Position numbers and translations under genes: made by a program. Shown in pieces: positions 53,909 through 62,440 of a stretch of 64,000 bases of DNA. The DNA is from Bradyrhizobium monzae. Lineage in GTDB: Bacteria; Pseudomonadota; Alphaproteobacteria; Rhizobiales; Xanthobacteraceae. Under the pieces are notes generated by a model. That model searched no databases. It worked only from the letters and a program-made list of their open reading frames with translations, and had not been told where the DNA came from. Position 1 is the stretch's first letter; every line of letters starts with the position of its first letter. The stretch covers positions 101,436-165,435 of the forward strand of contig NZ_JAIRDQ010000015.1 in NCBI RefSeq assembly GCF_021458635.1, given 5' to 3'.

Positions 53909-55186
53909 ATGACACTGCGACGCGCTCAAAAAAGAACAGAATTCAAGATTTTGCGCGAACAGGCCGGCTTGACTTTCCCTGAGGCGATGGAGCTTCTCAA
54001 GCTTGAGTATCGTACTGCACACCGCTACGAGCGGGGCGAAACGAAGCCCACGAGGCTTGTGCTGGATGTCCTTCGCCAGGAAGCCGACAAGCGTTTGGCG
54101 GCGGAGGATGCGGCAACAGGATTCCGGTTCATTGACCTCTTTGCCGGCATTGGCGGTTTGCGCTTCGGCTTCCAGGCGATCGGCGGCCGGTGTGTATTCA
54201 CTTCCGAATGGGACCTGAAGAGTCAGCAGACCTACGCGCTGAACTTTCCCGATAATCATCCTGTCGCAGGCGATATCCGTGAATACTCTGCGACTCCGGA
54301 AAAAATTCCCGAACATGACCTTCTCCTGGCGGGATTTCCCTGCCAGCCGTTTTCGATTGCTGGCGTGTCGAAGAAGAATGCCCTGGGCCGCCCTCACGGC
54401 TTTCTCTGTGATACCCAAGGTACACTGTTCTTCGACACGGCGCAGATCATCGCTCATCACCGGCCGGCGGCATTCCTGCTTGAGAACGTCAAGAACCTCG
54501 AGCGTCACGACCAGGGCAGGACTTTCGCAACCATCATCAATGTGCTTCGCAATGAACTCGGCTACCATGTCCAGCACCGGGTGATCAGTTCGGAACCTTG
54601 GGTGCCGCAGAAGCGCGAGCGCATTTTCATCGTTGGCTTCCGTGAACCGACCGATTTTGACCTAGAGAAGCTGAAGCTGCCGCCCAAGGAAAAAGGGCCA
54701 AGGCTGGGCGACATTCTGCTGCCGCCTGAGGAAGTCGATGCAAAGTATACGCTTACGCCGCATCTCTGGAAGTATCTGCAGGACTACAAGGCCAAGCACA
54801 ATGCCGCGGGCAACGGATTCGGGTACAGCCTCTTCGGACCTGACGACGTGACACGCACGCTCTCGGCTCGCTACTACAAGGACGGATCGGAAATACTTGT
54901 GGCGCAGCCGGGCAACCGGCCGCGTCGCCTGACGCCCATGGAATGCGCGCGCCTTATGGGCTTTGAGACCAAGAAGCGCAAATTCCGTATCCCGGTGTCG
55001 GATACCCAAGCCTACAAACAATTCGGCAACGCGGTGGTTGTGCCGGTAGTAGAATTTATTGCGCGAGCCATGAAACCGCATATCGAGAAAGCACTGTTGG
55101 CCAGTGCCGGTGCACCGGCCAGACCGAAGGAGCCCGCGCGGACCGTGACTCGTCCCGACCGTCAGGCAACCGCCGCACATGGCTGA
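53909..55186 (+). CDS. dcm: DNA cytosine-5 methyltransferase, Dcm/M.EcoRII-like, with N-terminal HTH
   Basis: Methylates cytosine, probably the inner C of CCWGG, as judged from Dcm similarity; 425 aa. An HTH-like segment is at about 12-60 (LREQAGLTFPEAMELLKLEY). Motif I is DLFAGIGG (76-83), the PCQ nucleophile is C145 (GFPCQPFS), ENV is at 192-194, and QKRERI at 234-239. Dcm-specific stretches include AGVSKKNALGRPHGF and VTRTLSARYYKDGSEIL. C-terminal FGNAVVVPV is motif X. It overlaps vsr by eight bases. Confidence 0.93.
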   Translation: MTLRRAQKRTEFKILREQAGLTFPEAMELLKLEYRTAHRYERGETKPTRLVLDVLRQEADKRLAAEDAATGFRFIDLFAGIGGLRFGFQAIGGRCVFTSEWDLKSQQTYALNFPDNHPVAGDIREYSATPEKIPEHDLLLAGFPCQPFSIAGVSKKNALGRPHGFLCDTQGTLFFDTAQIIAHHRPAAFLLENVKNLERHDQGRTFATIINVLRNELGYHVQHRVISSEPWVPQKRERIFIVGFREPTDFDLEKLKLPPKEKGPRLGDILLPPEEVDAKYTLTPHLWKYLQDYKAKHNAAGNGFGYSLFGPDDVTRTLSARYYKDGSEILVAQPGNRPRRLTPMECARLMGFETKKRKFRIPVSDTQAYKQFGNAVVVPVVEFIARAMKPHIEKALLASAGAPARPKEPARTVTRPDRQATAAHG

Positions 55187-55634
55187 TGTTGTCTCGCCCG
55201 AGGTGCGCAGCCGGATGATGGCGGGCATCCGGGGGACCAACACGAAGCCTGAGTTGCTCTTGCGAAAAGGGCTGCATGCTGAGGGCTTCCGGTACAAGCT
55301 GCACGATCGAGGCTTGCCGGGACGACCGGACATGGTTTTCCCCCGCTACGACGCTGTGATATTCGCCCATGGCTGCTTCTGGCACGGGCACGACTGCCAT
55401 CTGTTCAAATGGCCGACCAGCAGACCTGATTTCTGGCGTGCCAAAATTGCGCGTAACCGAGAGAACGACCGGCGCAACGAGTTGGCGCTTGCCGAGCTTG
55501 GCTGGCGCCAGGCCGTTGTCTGGGAATGCGCACTGAAGGGCAGAACCCGTCTCGATTTTTCCGACGTCATGCGCCTTTGCGACAGGTGGCTACGCTCCAG
55601 GCAATCGTGCCTCGAAATCCGGGGTGTGTCGTGA
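55179..55634 (+). CDS. vsr: Very short patch repair endonuclease
   Basis: Nicks next to T:G mismatches that arise by deamination of the methylated cytosine; 151 aa. The key residues fall at the E. coli Vsr numbers: D51 (GRPDMVF), H69 (FWHGHDC), with zinc ligands C66, H71, C73 and C117 (VVWECAL). E25 is in KPELLLR. The start lies inside the methyltransferase gene, and its TGA overlaps the next GTG, so all three enzymes are translationally coupled. Confidence 0.94.
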   Translation: MADVVSPEVRSRMMAGIRGTNTKPELLLRKGLHAEGFRYKLHDRGLPGRPDMVFPRYDAVIFAHGCFWHGHDCHLFKWPTSRPDFWRAKIARNRENDRRNELALAELGWRQAVVWECALKGRTRLDFSDVMRLCDRWLRSRQSCLEIRGVS

Positions 55635-56863
55635 TCGACTACAAGCGCGGAATACTTTCCGACCTGTTCGTGGCCGTCGTCGCCAAGAAGCTCACGCTTG
55701 TCGAGACCATCACTCCAAAGTCCAATCAGCACGAGATCCAAGGCACGCGCCCGTTACGCCGCATGTTCGGCGACGACGATCGCAAGCAGATTCCAGCAAA
55801 GTTTGTCTGGCTGGGCGAGGAGCAGGACGGCTTCACCGAGGACGGCTTCGTCAGCTGGTCCAACGTGCGCAAAGGCAAGCCGCGGGCACCCGAATATCAC
55901 CTGTATTACTCCGGCAACAGCGTCACGGAGGCGATGAAGCCTGGTGATGGTATGTTCCTGGCGTTGCGCCGTGACGGCTCAGCCATGATGATCATCGCGC
56001 CGGCCGAAAGTACGATCCAGAACCAGCTGGTCTGGCTGTTCGGTCTCGATCACCGGCCCGATCTGCAGCTGACGTTTCACGAAATCAGCGCCGCCGATTC
56101 TGCGCAGCTTGATTTTGCCGCGCGCTACGTGCTCGATGAACTAGGCATCGAACCTGCAGAGCCCGAGGTCGATGTCCTGGATCCGCTCATAGCGAAGTTC
56201 GGCTCGAAATTTCCGACCACGCGGATCTTTTCAGAGTTTGCCCGTTTGAGCCTGCCTGACGTTTCCGCGCTGGATGATCCTGATGCGGCGTTGTTTGCGT
56301 GGATGGAGCGCGAGGAGCTGCTGTTCCGGAGACTTGAACGCCATATCGTCGCTGACCGCATTTCGGCTGGCTTCGCCGGTGATGGCTCAGGCGCCGACGT
56401 TGATGGCTTCCTGTCATTCTCGCTGAGCGTCCAGCAACGGCGAAAGTCGCGCGTGGGGCACGCGCTGGAGAACCATCTGGAAGCACTGTTTACGGCACAC
56501 GGTGTCCGGTATGCCCGCGGTGCGGAAACAGAAAACCGCAACAAGCCCGACTTCATGTTTCCGGGGAAGGGTGAATACCGTGATGCAACGTTTGCGCCGG
56601 AGAGGTTGACCATGCTCGGCGCCAAATCGACCTGCAAGGACCGGTGGCGGCAGGTGCTCTCCGAGGCGCACCGGATACTGAACAAGCATCTGCTTACGCT
56701 TGAACCCGGCATTTCAGAAAACCAGACGGACGAAATGCAAGCCAAGCAGCTGCAGCTTGTCCTGCCGGCGCGGCTGCACGAAACCTATCGTGAAAAGCAA
56801 CAGGCATGGCTGTTCACCGTTCAGGATTTTCTGGCCTTGGTCAAGGAAAGGCAGCGCAGCTAG
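55631..56863 (+). CDS. EcoRII-type type IIE restriction endonuclease
   Basis: Protein of 410 aa, near EcoRII (404 aa). The N-terminal effector domain is at about 1-170 (FVWLGEEQDGF, then YHLYYSGNSVTEAM), and the C-terminal catalytic domain includes HALENHLEALFTAHGVRYARG. PDF at 306-308 and K332 (LGAKSTCKDRW) make up the PD-(D/E)xK-type core. EcoRII cuts before CCWGG and needs two sites. A GTG start at 55631 overlaps the vsr stop. Longer frames from 55526 lie inside vsr. Confidence 0.92.
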   Translation: MIDYKRGILSDLFVAVVAKKLTLVETITPKSNQHEIQGTRPLRRMFGDDDRKQIPAKFVWLGEEQDGFTEDGFVSWSNVRKGKPRAPEYHLYYSGNSVTEAMKPGDGMFLALRRDGSAMMIIAPAESTIQNQLVWLFGLDHRPDLQLTFHEISAADSAQLDFAARYVLDELGIEPAEPEVDVLDPLIAKFGSKFPTTRIFSEFARLSLPDVSALDDPDAALFAWMEREELLFRRLERHIVADRISAGFAGDGSGADVDGFLSFSLSVQQRRKSRVGHALENHLEALFTAHGVRYARGAETENRNKPDFMFPGKGEYRDATFAPERLTMLGAKSTCKDRWRQVLSEAHRILNKHLLTLEPGISENQTDEMQAKQLQLVLPARLHETYREKQQAWLFTVQDFLALVKERQRS

Positions 56864-56929
56864 AACTTAGGTTGCAAGCGCGTACGTTGCAATTGCCGAC
56901 TCAGTCTCGCACGGCATACGATCGTATCG

Positions 56930-58489
56930 ATGCAGTTTGAGAGCCTGTCAGTCCGAACCGAGATAGCCATACCGGATTTTCCCTCCGAATGGCTCCCGCT
57001 GACTAATCTCTACGATCCGGATCTTCCGCTGTTTCCGATCCTCTATTTTCACGCCCTTGATCCGTTGCTGCCTGAGAACCAGCGGCCAACTTACAGGGAC
57101 CGCGTATTCGGTTTCGTCCAGTATCTCAATCTGACACCGGCGGGAGCTGTCGCAGGAGTAGTACTCAACAAGGACCTGTCCCTTCCGGAAAACGAAAAAT
57201 ACAAGGCTGTTGTCCGGCAACTTGTGCGTGAGCGGCTGGGCGTGAACGAGCGGATTTCGCTGTCCGACCTGGGTGGTGGCCTTGGCGGCGCGCTTGCATC
57301 CGCTAACGGGGTCATACAGGAACTGTGGCACAAGATCGTTGCGCCTGCGTTTGGCAATGTGCTGCCGTTCGGAAGATGCTGGGACGGCGTGTTTGGTCTG
57401 GCGCGTTTCATTGCCAGCTTTAATTCGGATGGCGGGCGCAAGGGCGAGCTTATCCAGACCCATTATTTCTGCAGCGCCTTCGGCGAGCGTGTTGCCACCG
57501 GCAACACAATCAACGTTGACTTTTACCTGCTGCCGACGTTTGAGGAGCTTCAGGACGAAACGAATCCGCTGAATATCTTTCCGAAGTTTGGAAACCTGCT
57601 GAGAGCAGCCAAGAGTTTCGCCGGAAAGTATTGTGACGATGTCGAGATTGAGGGGCACACGTTCAGCGGTTTCAGAATGGACAAGGCTGACGTCGGCTCA
57701 AAACTCAGGACAGAACTGGTAGTTGCCCTGATGAGTAAGGAAGTCGAGCCAGCGCGAACGGCCCTTTTCGAGAATTTCAACGCTTTCAACCGGGGGCCTC
57801 ACAGATCGATCATATCGCTGATGATGCTCTACGACCTTCACCGGCAGGGTTGGACCCCAGAAGCATTGTCGCCGTCTGTGTGCGCCAAAATGTACACACA
57901 TCTGAAAGGGACCTACCAGACGCCCAAGGTGATGCAGCTCTACGCGCAGCAATGTTTCGGAGCAAAATCTGCACTTCCTATCGATAACTGGGTCAAGACG
58001 TTTATAGAATGGCCTCTGGGGTTTCATCTGTCGAACGAGGCAAGTCATTCGGAGCTTTTTGCTTCCAGTGACGTACTTGGAAAGCTTGAGCGACTCATCT
58101 GGGTTGCTGCGCAGGGGCGAAAGGTCCATTCATCATCCTGCGCCGAGATCTTGTGGTGCATTCGCTACGGCGGCCCGGAGAAGGAATTGCGCGGCGCAAA
58201 CCCGCTGGCATGCAAGATCTGCCTTCCGCAGATCCGCAGCGTCTGTCCTGCGTTTGCAGCGATCTCGGCGTTGCCCGTACGTTTCAACAAAAGATCGGCA
58301 GCCGGCTTTACGATCTTCACCTCCGACAGGAAGGATAAAACAGCGGTCAACCAGCGTTTTCTCCACGTGGAAGGCGAGGGAATCTACGACGAATACTCGC
58401 CACGTGACCGACCTGGCGGGTTTCTGGCTTACCCGCAAAGTCATCCGGCCAATCCGATGACCGTAGCCAATTTCATCGAAACATACTGA
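56930..58489 (+). CDS. 519 aa protein of unknown family, weakly DNA-glycosylase-like C-terminal half
   Basis: Soluble protein following the endonuclease by 67 bp. Residues 1-300 have no recognised fold. In the C-terminal half LYAQQCFGAKSALPIDNWVK (337-356) recalls the HhH-GPD segment that carries the catalytic Asp (D352). It is followed by cysteines C404, C410, C428, C431 and C439 (LACKICLPQIRSVC), placed like the [4Fe-4S] or zinc loop of endonuclease III-type enzymes. Spacing is not canonical, and no clear helix-hairpin-helix glycines are seen. Function is open; a base-removing or DNA-sensing role is inference. Confidence 0.7.
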   Translation: MQFESLSVRTEIAIPDFPSEWLPLTNLYDPDLPLFPILYFHALDPLLPENQRPTYRDRVFGFVQYLNLTPAGAVAGVVLNKDLSLPENEKYKAVVRQLVRERLGVNERISLSDLGGGLGGALASANGVIQELWHKIVAPAFGNVLPFGRCWDGVFGLARFIASFNSDGGRKGELIQTHYFCSAFGERVATGNTINVDFYLLPTFEELQDETNPLNIFPKFGNLLRAAKSFAGKYCDDVEIEGHTFSGFRMDKADVGSKLRTELVVALMSKEVEPARTALFENFNAFNRGPHRSIISLMMLYDLHRQGWTPEALSPSVCAKMYTHLKGTYQTPKVMQLYAQQCFGAKSALPIDNWVKTFIEWPLGFHLSNEASHSELFASSDVLGKLERLIWVAAQGRKVHSSSCAEILWCIRYGGPEKELRGANPLACKICLPQIRSVCPAFAAISALPVRFNKRSAAGFTIFTSDRKDKTAVNQRFLHVEGEGIYDEYSPRDRPGGFLAYPQSHPANPMTVANFIETY

Positions 58490-58695
58490 GGCAACGCTCC
58501 GGCCGAAAGGGCAGGGCTTCCGGTGATGGCTGCCTTGTCTGCTTTTACGGCTGCCAGGATTCGCCTAAAGTTCTGACCGGGTGCTCTTTCCAACGTCGTC
58601 TGATCCTGTTTATGGTGGCCAACAGGTTGCCGCAAGCCGGCGCCACAACTGTCCCGCGCCTTCTAGGCCGGAGCCTATGATCCGTGGGGGAAGAA

Positions 58696-60522
58696 ATGCC
58701 TGAGTGGGAATTTGAGGAGATCAACCCAAGGTACATCGAGCAGGAGCTAACCCAGCGGGACCAGTTCAACAACGATGAAGTAACCCTTGCCGAAGCGATC
58801 GTCCGGGAAGTGATCCAGAATTCGGCTGATGCCGCTGCGGATGGCGCGCCTGTCAAGGTGAGGTTCAACAGTCATCAGGTTGCCGCGTCCAACGCAAAGC
58901 GCTTCCGGCAGATATTTGAAACATTGAGGCCGCACCTCAGGGCTTGCGGTATCAGCCCGCTTGAAGCGATCGACGAAAACGCCCCGCGCGTTCTCGTCGT
59001 TGAGGATTTCGCCACAAAAGGGCTCACAGGAGATCCAGGCGCCCCCGACGGAGGAAACTTCCACAGTTTCTGGAGAAGACATGGCAAGTCCGGAAAATCC
59101 GGAAAGGCAGGGGGCCGGTGGGGTCTTGGCAAGCTCGTCTACTCAACGTCATCCGATATCCGCTGCTTCTTCGGACTTACGGTCAGGGCGGGTGATGAGG
59201 CTCCCCTTCTGATGGGACAGGCTGTGCTCGCCAATCACGAGCTCAACAACAAGCGGTACGTAGCTCACGGCTTCTGGTTCGGCAGCAGAAATGCAATCGG
59301 CATGCAAATGCCGGTTGCCGACGCTGCTTTTACAAAAGATTTTGCCGAACTTGCTGGGATCGCTAGGACAACGCAAAGCGGCCTGTCCATCGTCATCCCC
59401 TTCATCAACGCGAAGATTACCGATGACGTAATCATCCGCGGGGTCATCGAGAACTATTACTTTCCGATTCTGGCAGGTCGTCTGATCGTTGAGGTTGGGT
59501 CGACAGTCATTGATGCGGGCAGCTTTTTCGATGTTGCCAGACGCATGATGAAGGGTCCGAACGATAATCCGGAGCGTTACGCCTTCGTTCAGCAGGTAAG
59601 CGAGAGATTGTCCGCCAAGCCGATGTTTGAAACGCAACTGCCCGCTGCAGTGAAGCCGCTCTCTGCTGAGCTCTTCGCTGACACCTCGATTGCAACGATG
59701 AAAGCCATGTACGGCAAAGGGGAGCTCGTTCATGTTCGCATGCCGATACGGCTTCGGCGCAAATCCGGCGAGGAAAAGATAAGTAATGTCGACCTGTTTC
59801 TCAGGGCTCCCCCCGAGAACAGTCGTCCGTTTTCCCTGTTCGCGCGCGGTTCAATAACTGTGCCTGGCGAAACGCGGTATTTCAGCGGCGCGAATGCCTA
59901 TGGTGCATTTGTTGCCCTGCACGAGGATGTTGTAAGTTTTCTGGGGGACGCGGAAAATCCGGCGCACACGACCTGGAGCGGCAGCGCTGAAAAGCTGAAT
60001 GCGAACTGGCGCAGTCCAGGGCAGGCCCTGAAGATTCTGCGGTACGCCCTGTGGGAGCTCTACACGATCGTCAGCGATCAGGGGGACCGCAAGGACGAAG
60101 ATGCGCTAATCGACTTTTTCTCACTTGCCGACCCGGCCAAATCCGAGAGCAGAAAGAAGGGGAAGACGACGGGGGTGCCGCCTAACCTCCCTCCTGCCGA
60201 AAAAGCATACCGGATCCAGAAGCGCGGCCAGGGAGGCTTTGCAATCGTGCCGGGGCCGGGTGCCGCTGCATGGACGTATCCCAAATCGATCAGGGTGCGG
60301 GTCGCGTATGATCTGATCGGTGCGAATCCCTTCAACAGGCACAGTCCCCTCGACTTTGACCTCGCCGGAAGCGCGATCAAGATCGAGGCGAGGAATATCA
60401 ACGTCACGACTCCGGAAGCCAATGTCCTGGAACTGTCAGTCGCGGCCCCGGACTTTATTCTCGACGCAAAGGGCTTCGATCTTAACCGCGATCTCGTCGT
60501 TGACGCCAAGGCCCGGCCATGA
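58696..60522 (+). CDS. GHKL-type ATPase of a candidate defence operon
   Basis: Protein of 608 aa with an N-terminal histidine-kinase-like/Hsp90-type ATP fold. The N box is EVIQNSADA (38-46), with the magnesium-binding N42. The G1 box is the variant EDFATKGL (103-110), and the G2 box is GGRWGLGK (139-146). No kinase H box or membrane segment is seen, which places it nearer MORC/MutL/Hsp90-like ATPases. The C-terminal 250 residues are beta-rich and not recognised. GGGGGA lies about five bases before the ATG at 58696. It overlaps the next gene by ATGA. Confidence 0.75.
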   Translation: MPEWEFEEINPRYIEQELTQRDQFNNDEVTLAEAIVREVIQNSADAAADGAPVKVRFNSHQVAASNAKRFRQIFETLRPHLRACGISPLEAIDENAPRVLVVEDFATKGLTGDPGAPDGGNFHSFWRRHGKSGKSGKAGGRWGLGKLVYSTSSDIRCFFGLTVRAGDEAPLLMGQAVLANHELNNKRYVAHGFWFGSRNAIGMQMPVADAAFTKDFAELAGIARTTQSGLSIVIPFINAKITDDVIIRGVIENYYFPILAGRLIVEVGSTVIDAGSFFDVARRMMKGPNDNPERYAFVQQVSERLSAKPMFETQLPAAVKPLSAELFADTSIATMKAMYGKGELVHVRMPIRLRRKSGEEKISNVDLFLRAPPENSRPFSLFARGSITVPGETRYFSGANAYGAFVALHEDVVSFLGDAENPAHTTWSGSAEKLNANWRSPGQALKILRYALWELYTIVSDQGDRKDEDALIDFFSLADPAKSESRKKGKTTGVPPNLPPAEKAYRIQKRGQGGFAIVPGPGAAAWTYPKSIRVRVAYDLIGANPFNRHSPLDFDLAGSAIKIEARNINVTTPEANVLELSVAAPDFILDAKGFDLNRDLVVDAKARP

Positions 60523-61304
60523 GCAGCGCCAAGCGAAGGATTAATTCAACCGGCAGGAAGAGAATTCCGCAGGACAAGATCGATCTTCGAATCCTGACGA
60601 CCGTCCATGGAGAACCGCTGAAGGCCAAGCTGGCGATTGATCTGGACGCCCTGGGCTTGCCCCCGACCGCAGCACTTTCGGTAGAGGCATATCATCGCAG
60701 TTCGGCCATGCGGTTCGATTGCGGTACGATCGGATCCAAGAGAATTCCCGAAGTCCTTACCCTGAACGAGATTGACCAGTCGGGTGGAGTGCTTTTCCGG
60801 ATCAAGGTCATCGATCAGGAGAGGGACAAGGGCAAGATTCTCGCCTCCGCTGACAGGGTAAGGCCGTCTGTCGATGGAGAGCACATCGGCAGAAAGAGCA
60901 TTTTTCCTGTCGAATATCGCGACCTCGGACAGGAAATCTGGCGCGTCGAGATCGACGACGACGCAGGCCCGTCGATGTTGCTCAACAGCAAGGTGCCGGG
61001 ATTGATGACACGCATCCACGACAATCCGCTGGTTGCCGGGGCGCTTCTGCCGGCAGCGTTTCGCATTGTGCTGCTTTACCTCGCGTATAACCCCGCCGAG
61101 GAGGACGATGGCGATGGTACGGGCTGGAAGGCCGAATGGAAGCGGTTCTGTGTCCAGGGACTGAACCTGGAAGACGATCCCGATGACTTGGAAGACGACG
61201 AGGCGCGGGATGCGTGGGTCGATCAGGCTGTCAGCAAGTACTGTGAAAGCCGCGCGTTTGTCGAAAAATCAAAGCAGCTGATTCTGGAGCAGACTCATGG
61301 CTGA
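60519..61304 (+). CDS. Unknown protein 2 of the GHKL operon
   Basis: Soluble protein of 261 aa. The N-terminus is basic (SSAKRRINSTGRKRIPQDK), the middle is beta-rich (ALSVEAYHRSSAMRFDCG), and an acidic segment is near 205-235 (LEDDPDDLEDDEARD). Its start overlaps the GHKL stop, and it overlaps the next gene by eight bases. The charge pattern suggests a partner protein. No family recognised. Confidence 0.65.
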   Translation: MSSAKRRINSTGRKRIPQDKIDLRILTTVHGEPLKAKLAIDLDALGLPPTAALSVEAYHRSSAMRFDCGTIGSKRIPEVLTLNEIDQSGGVLFRIKVIDQERDKGKILASADRVRPSVDGEHIGRKSIFPVEYRDLGQEIWRVEIDDDAGPSMLLNSKVPGLMTRIHDNPLVAGALLPAAFRIVLLYLAYNPAEEDDGDGTGWKAEWKRFCVQGLNLEDDPDDLEDDEARDAWVDQAVSKYCESRAFVEKSKQLILEQTHG

Positions 61305-62070
61305 GTACTTTCGTAAACTGAATGACGAAGGCATGAGCCGTTTTTCGGAATACCTTACCAGCGGTGCCAACGGGTCAGCACCGGTTGAGTTGCTCAATGA
61401 CCCGTCGACATCCGATCTTGTCGATGCTCCGGTCAAGATGAGTCAAAGGCAGTTTCCGAACAGGTACGAATTCGGTCGTGAACTTTCGATGCGCCTTGGC
61501 GCGCTTGATCCAGTCCGAATTTCCGGAGACAGGGGATTATGGACCGGTCTAGCCCTGTTCTGGTTTGACCAGCTCTGTCCGGCTGGTGCCGATGGGAAGC
61601 GAGCGCTCGACAAGGAATATCGTTACATTCTCAGCGTTGACTACCGTCACTACTATCGGCATCTCGTCCGGACTCCATGGCAGCTTTTCAAGGAACACGG
61701 ACCAAATTCCCGTTTTCTGTTGATGTCGGCAACCGACAGTACTGATAGCCTTCGAAGGCATGGAGATATCCTTGAGCAGCTCGGAGGTACGCAAAGTATC
61801 ATTCGGAGCAAGGCGATAATTGCGGAAGCTGCAAGCCTTTATTCTGATCCAATTACCGGTCGACCAAAGAAGGGCGCCGCCGGGAAGGGCGGCGGAAGCA
61901 TCCGGCGCTTCGCCCGTGTGCTGCGGCAACTTGATCTCACTTTTGATCCGGAACTGCTCCCGGCTGGGGGGCTCAGCAGGATTCTGCCTGACGAATTCAG
62001 CAGCTGGAAAAGGAAGCCTTTGACCTTGGAGACGAGCGTATCCGGAAAGTCCTCGACTGCAACGATCTAG
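61297..62070 (+). CDS. Unknown protein 3 of the GHKL operon (DUF6339-like?)
   Basis: Soluble protein of 257 aa (FRKLNDEGMSRFSEYLTSGA; LWTGLALFWFDQLCPAG; DYRHYYRHLVRTPWQLF). The ordered middle part with conserved-looking aromatics suggests an enzyme or a structural domain. I recall a resemblance to DUF6339 proteins of defence loci but cannot confirm it. Tightly coupled to the two genes before it. Last gene of the cassette. Confidence 0.65.
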   Translation: MAEYFRKLNDEGMSRFSEYLTSGANGSAPVELLNDPSTSDLVDAPVKMSQRQFPNRYEFGRELSMRLGALDPVRISGDRGLWTGLALFWFDQLCPAGADGKRALDKEYRYILSVDYRHYYRHLVRTPWQLFKEHGPNSRFLLMSATDSTDSLRRHGDILEQLGGTQSIIRSKAIIAEAASLYSDPITGRPKKGAAGKGGGSIRRFARVLRQLDLTFDPELLPAGGLSRILPDEFSSWKRKPLTLETSVSGKSSTATI

Positions 62071-62440
62071 TTGCGGGGCGCCTAACTGAGGTGTGTTGTC
62101 ACCGCCGTTGGTTGGTTCGATAAACAGCCCGGTTACCACTTGGAACAACCCTCAATACATTGATCCCGGCCCGCTTCTCAACGAGCGATGCCTAGTACTA
62201 GGGCGTGTACTCATAAACAGTCGATGTCTGCTTTCTGAAGCAAAGCGGAAATGCGCCCAAGGTGCCGGGATTTCGCCTTTTGACCCGAAGCCGCACTCGA
62301 ACGGTGGATCGATATTATTCAGGCCGCCCTGCTTTCCGCAGCGCGGCCGCCATCTTTTAGCGGAACGAGAGGTCGAGGCAGTACGTCCGAAAGAAGCTGT
62401 CGGCCTCTCGTATCGAGAACCCTGGTTCAGTTTCAATAGC
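62071..62440. other. Intergenic, 370 bp, with IS-end-like remnant
   Basis: CTAG at 62198-62201 is followed by GGCGTGTACTCATAAAC (62202-62218), which resembles the right-end repeat of the IS5-family element at 52391 (GTCGTGGACTCATAAGC). No transposase follows. An intergenic stem-like stretch TGTCTGCTTTCTGAAGCAAAGCGGA lies just after. It may be a solo IS end and a junction between island modules. Confidence 0.45.
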
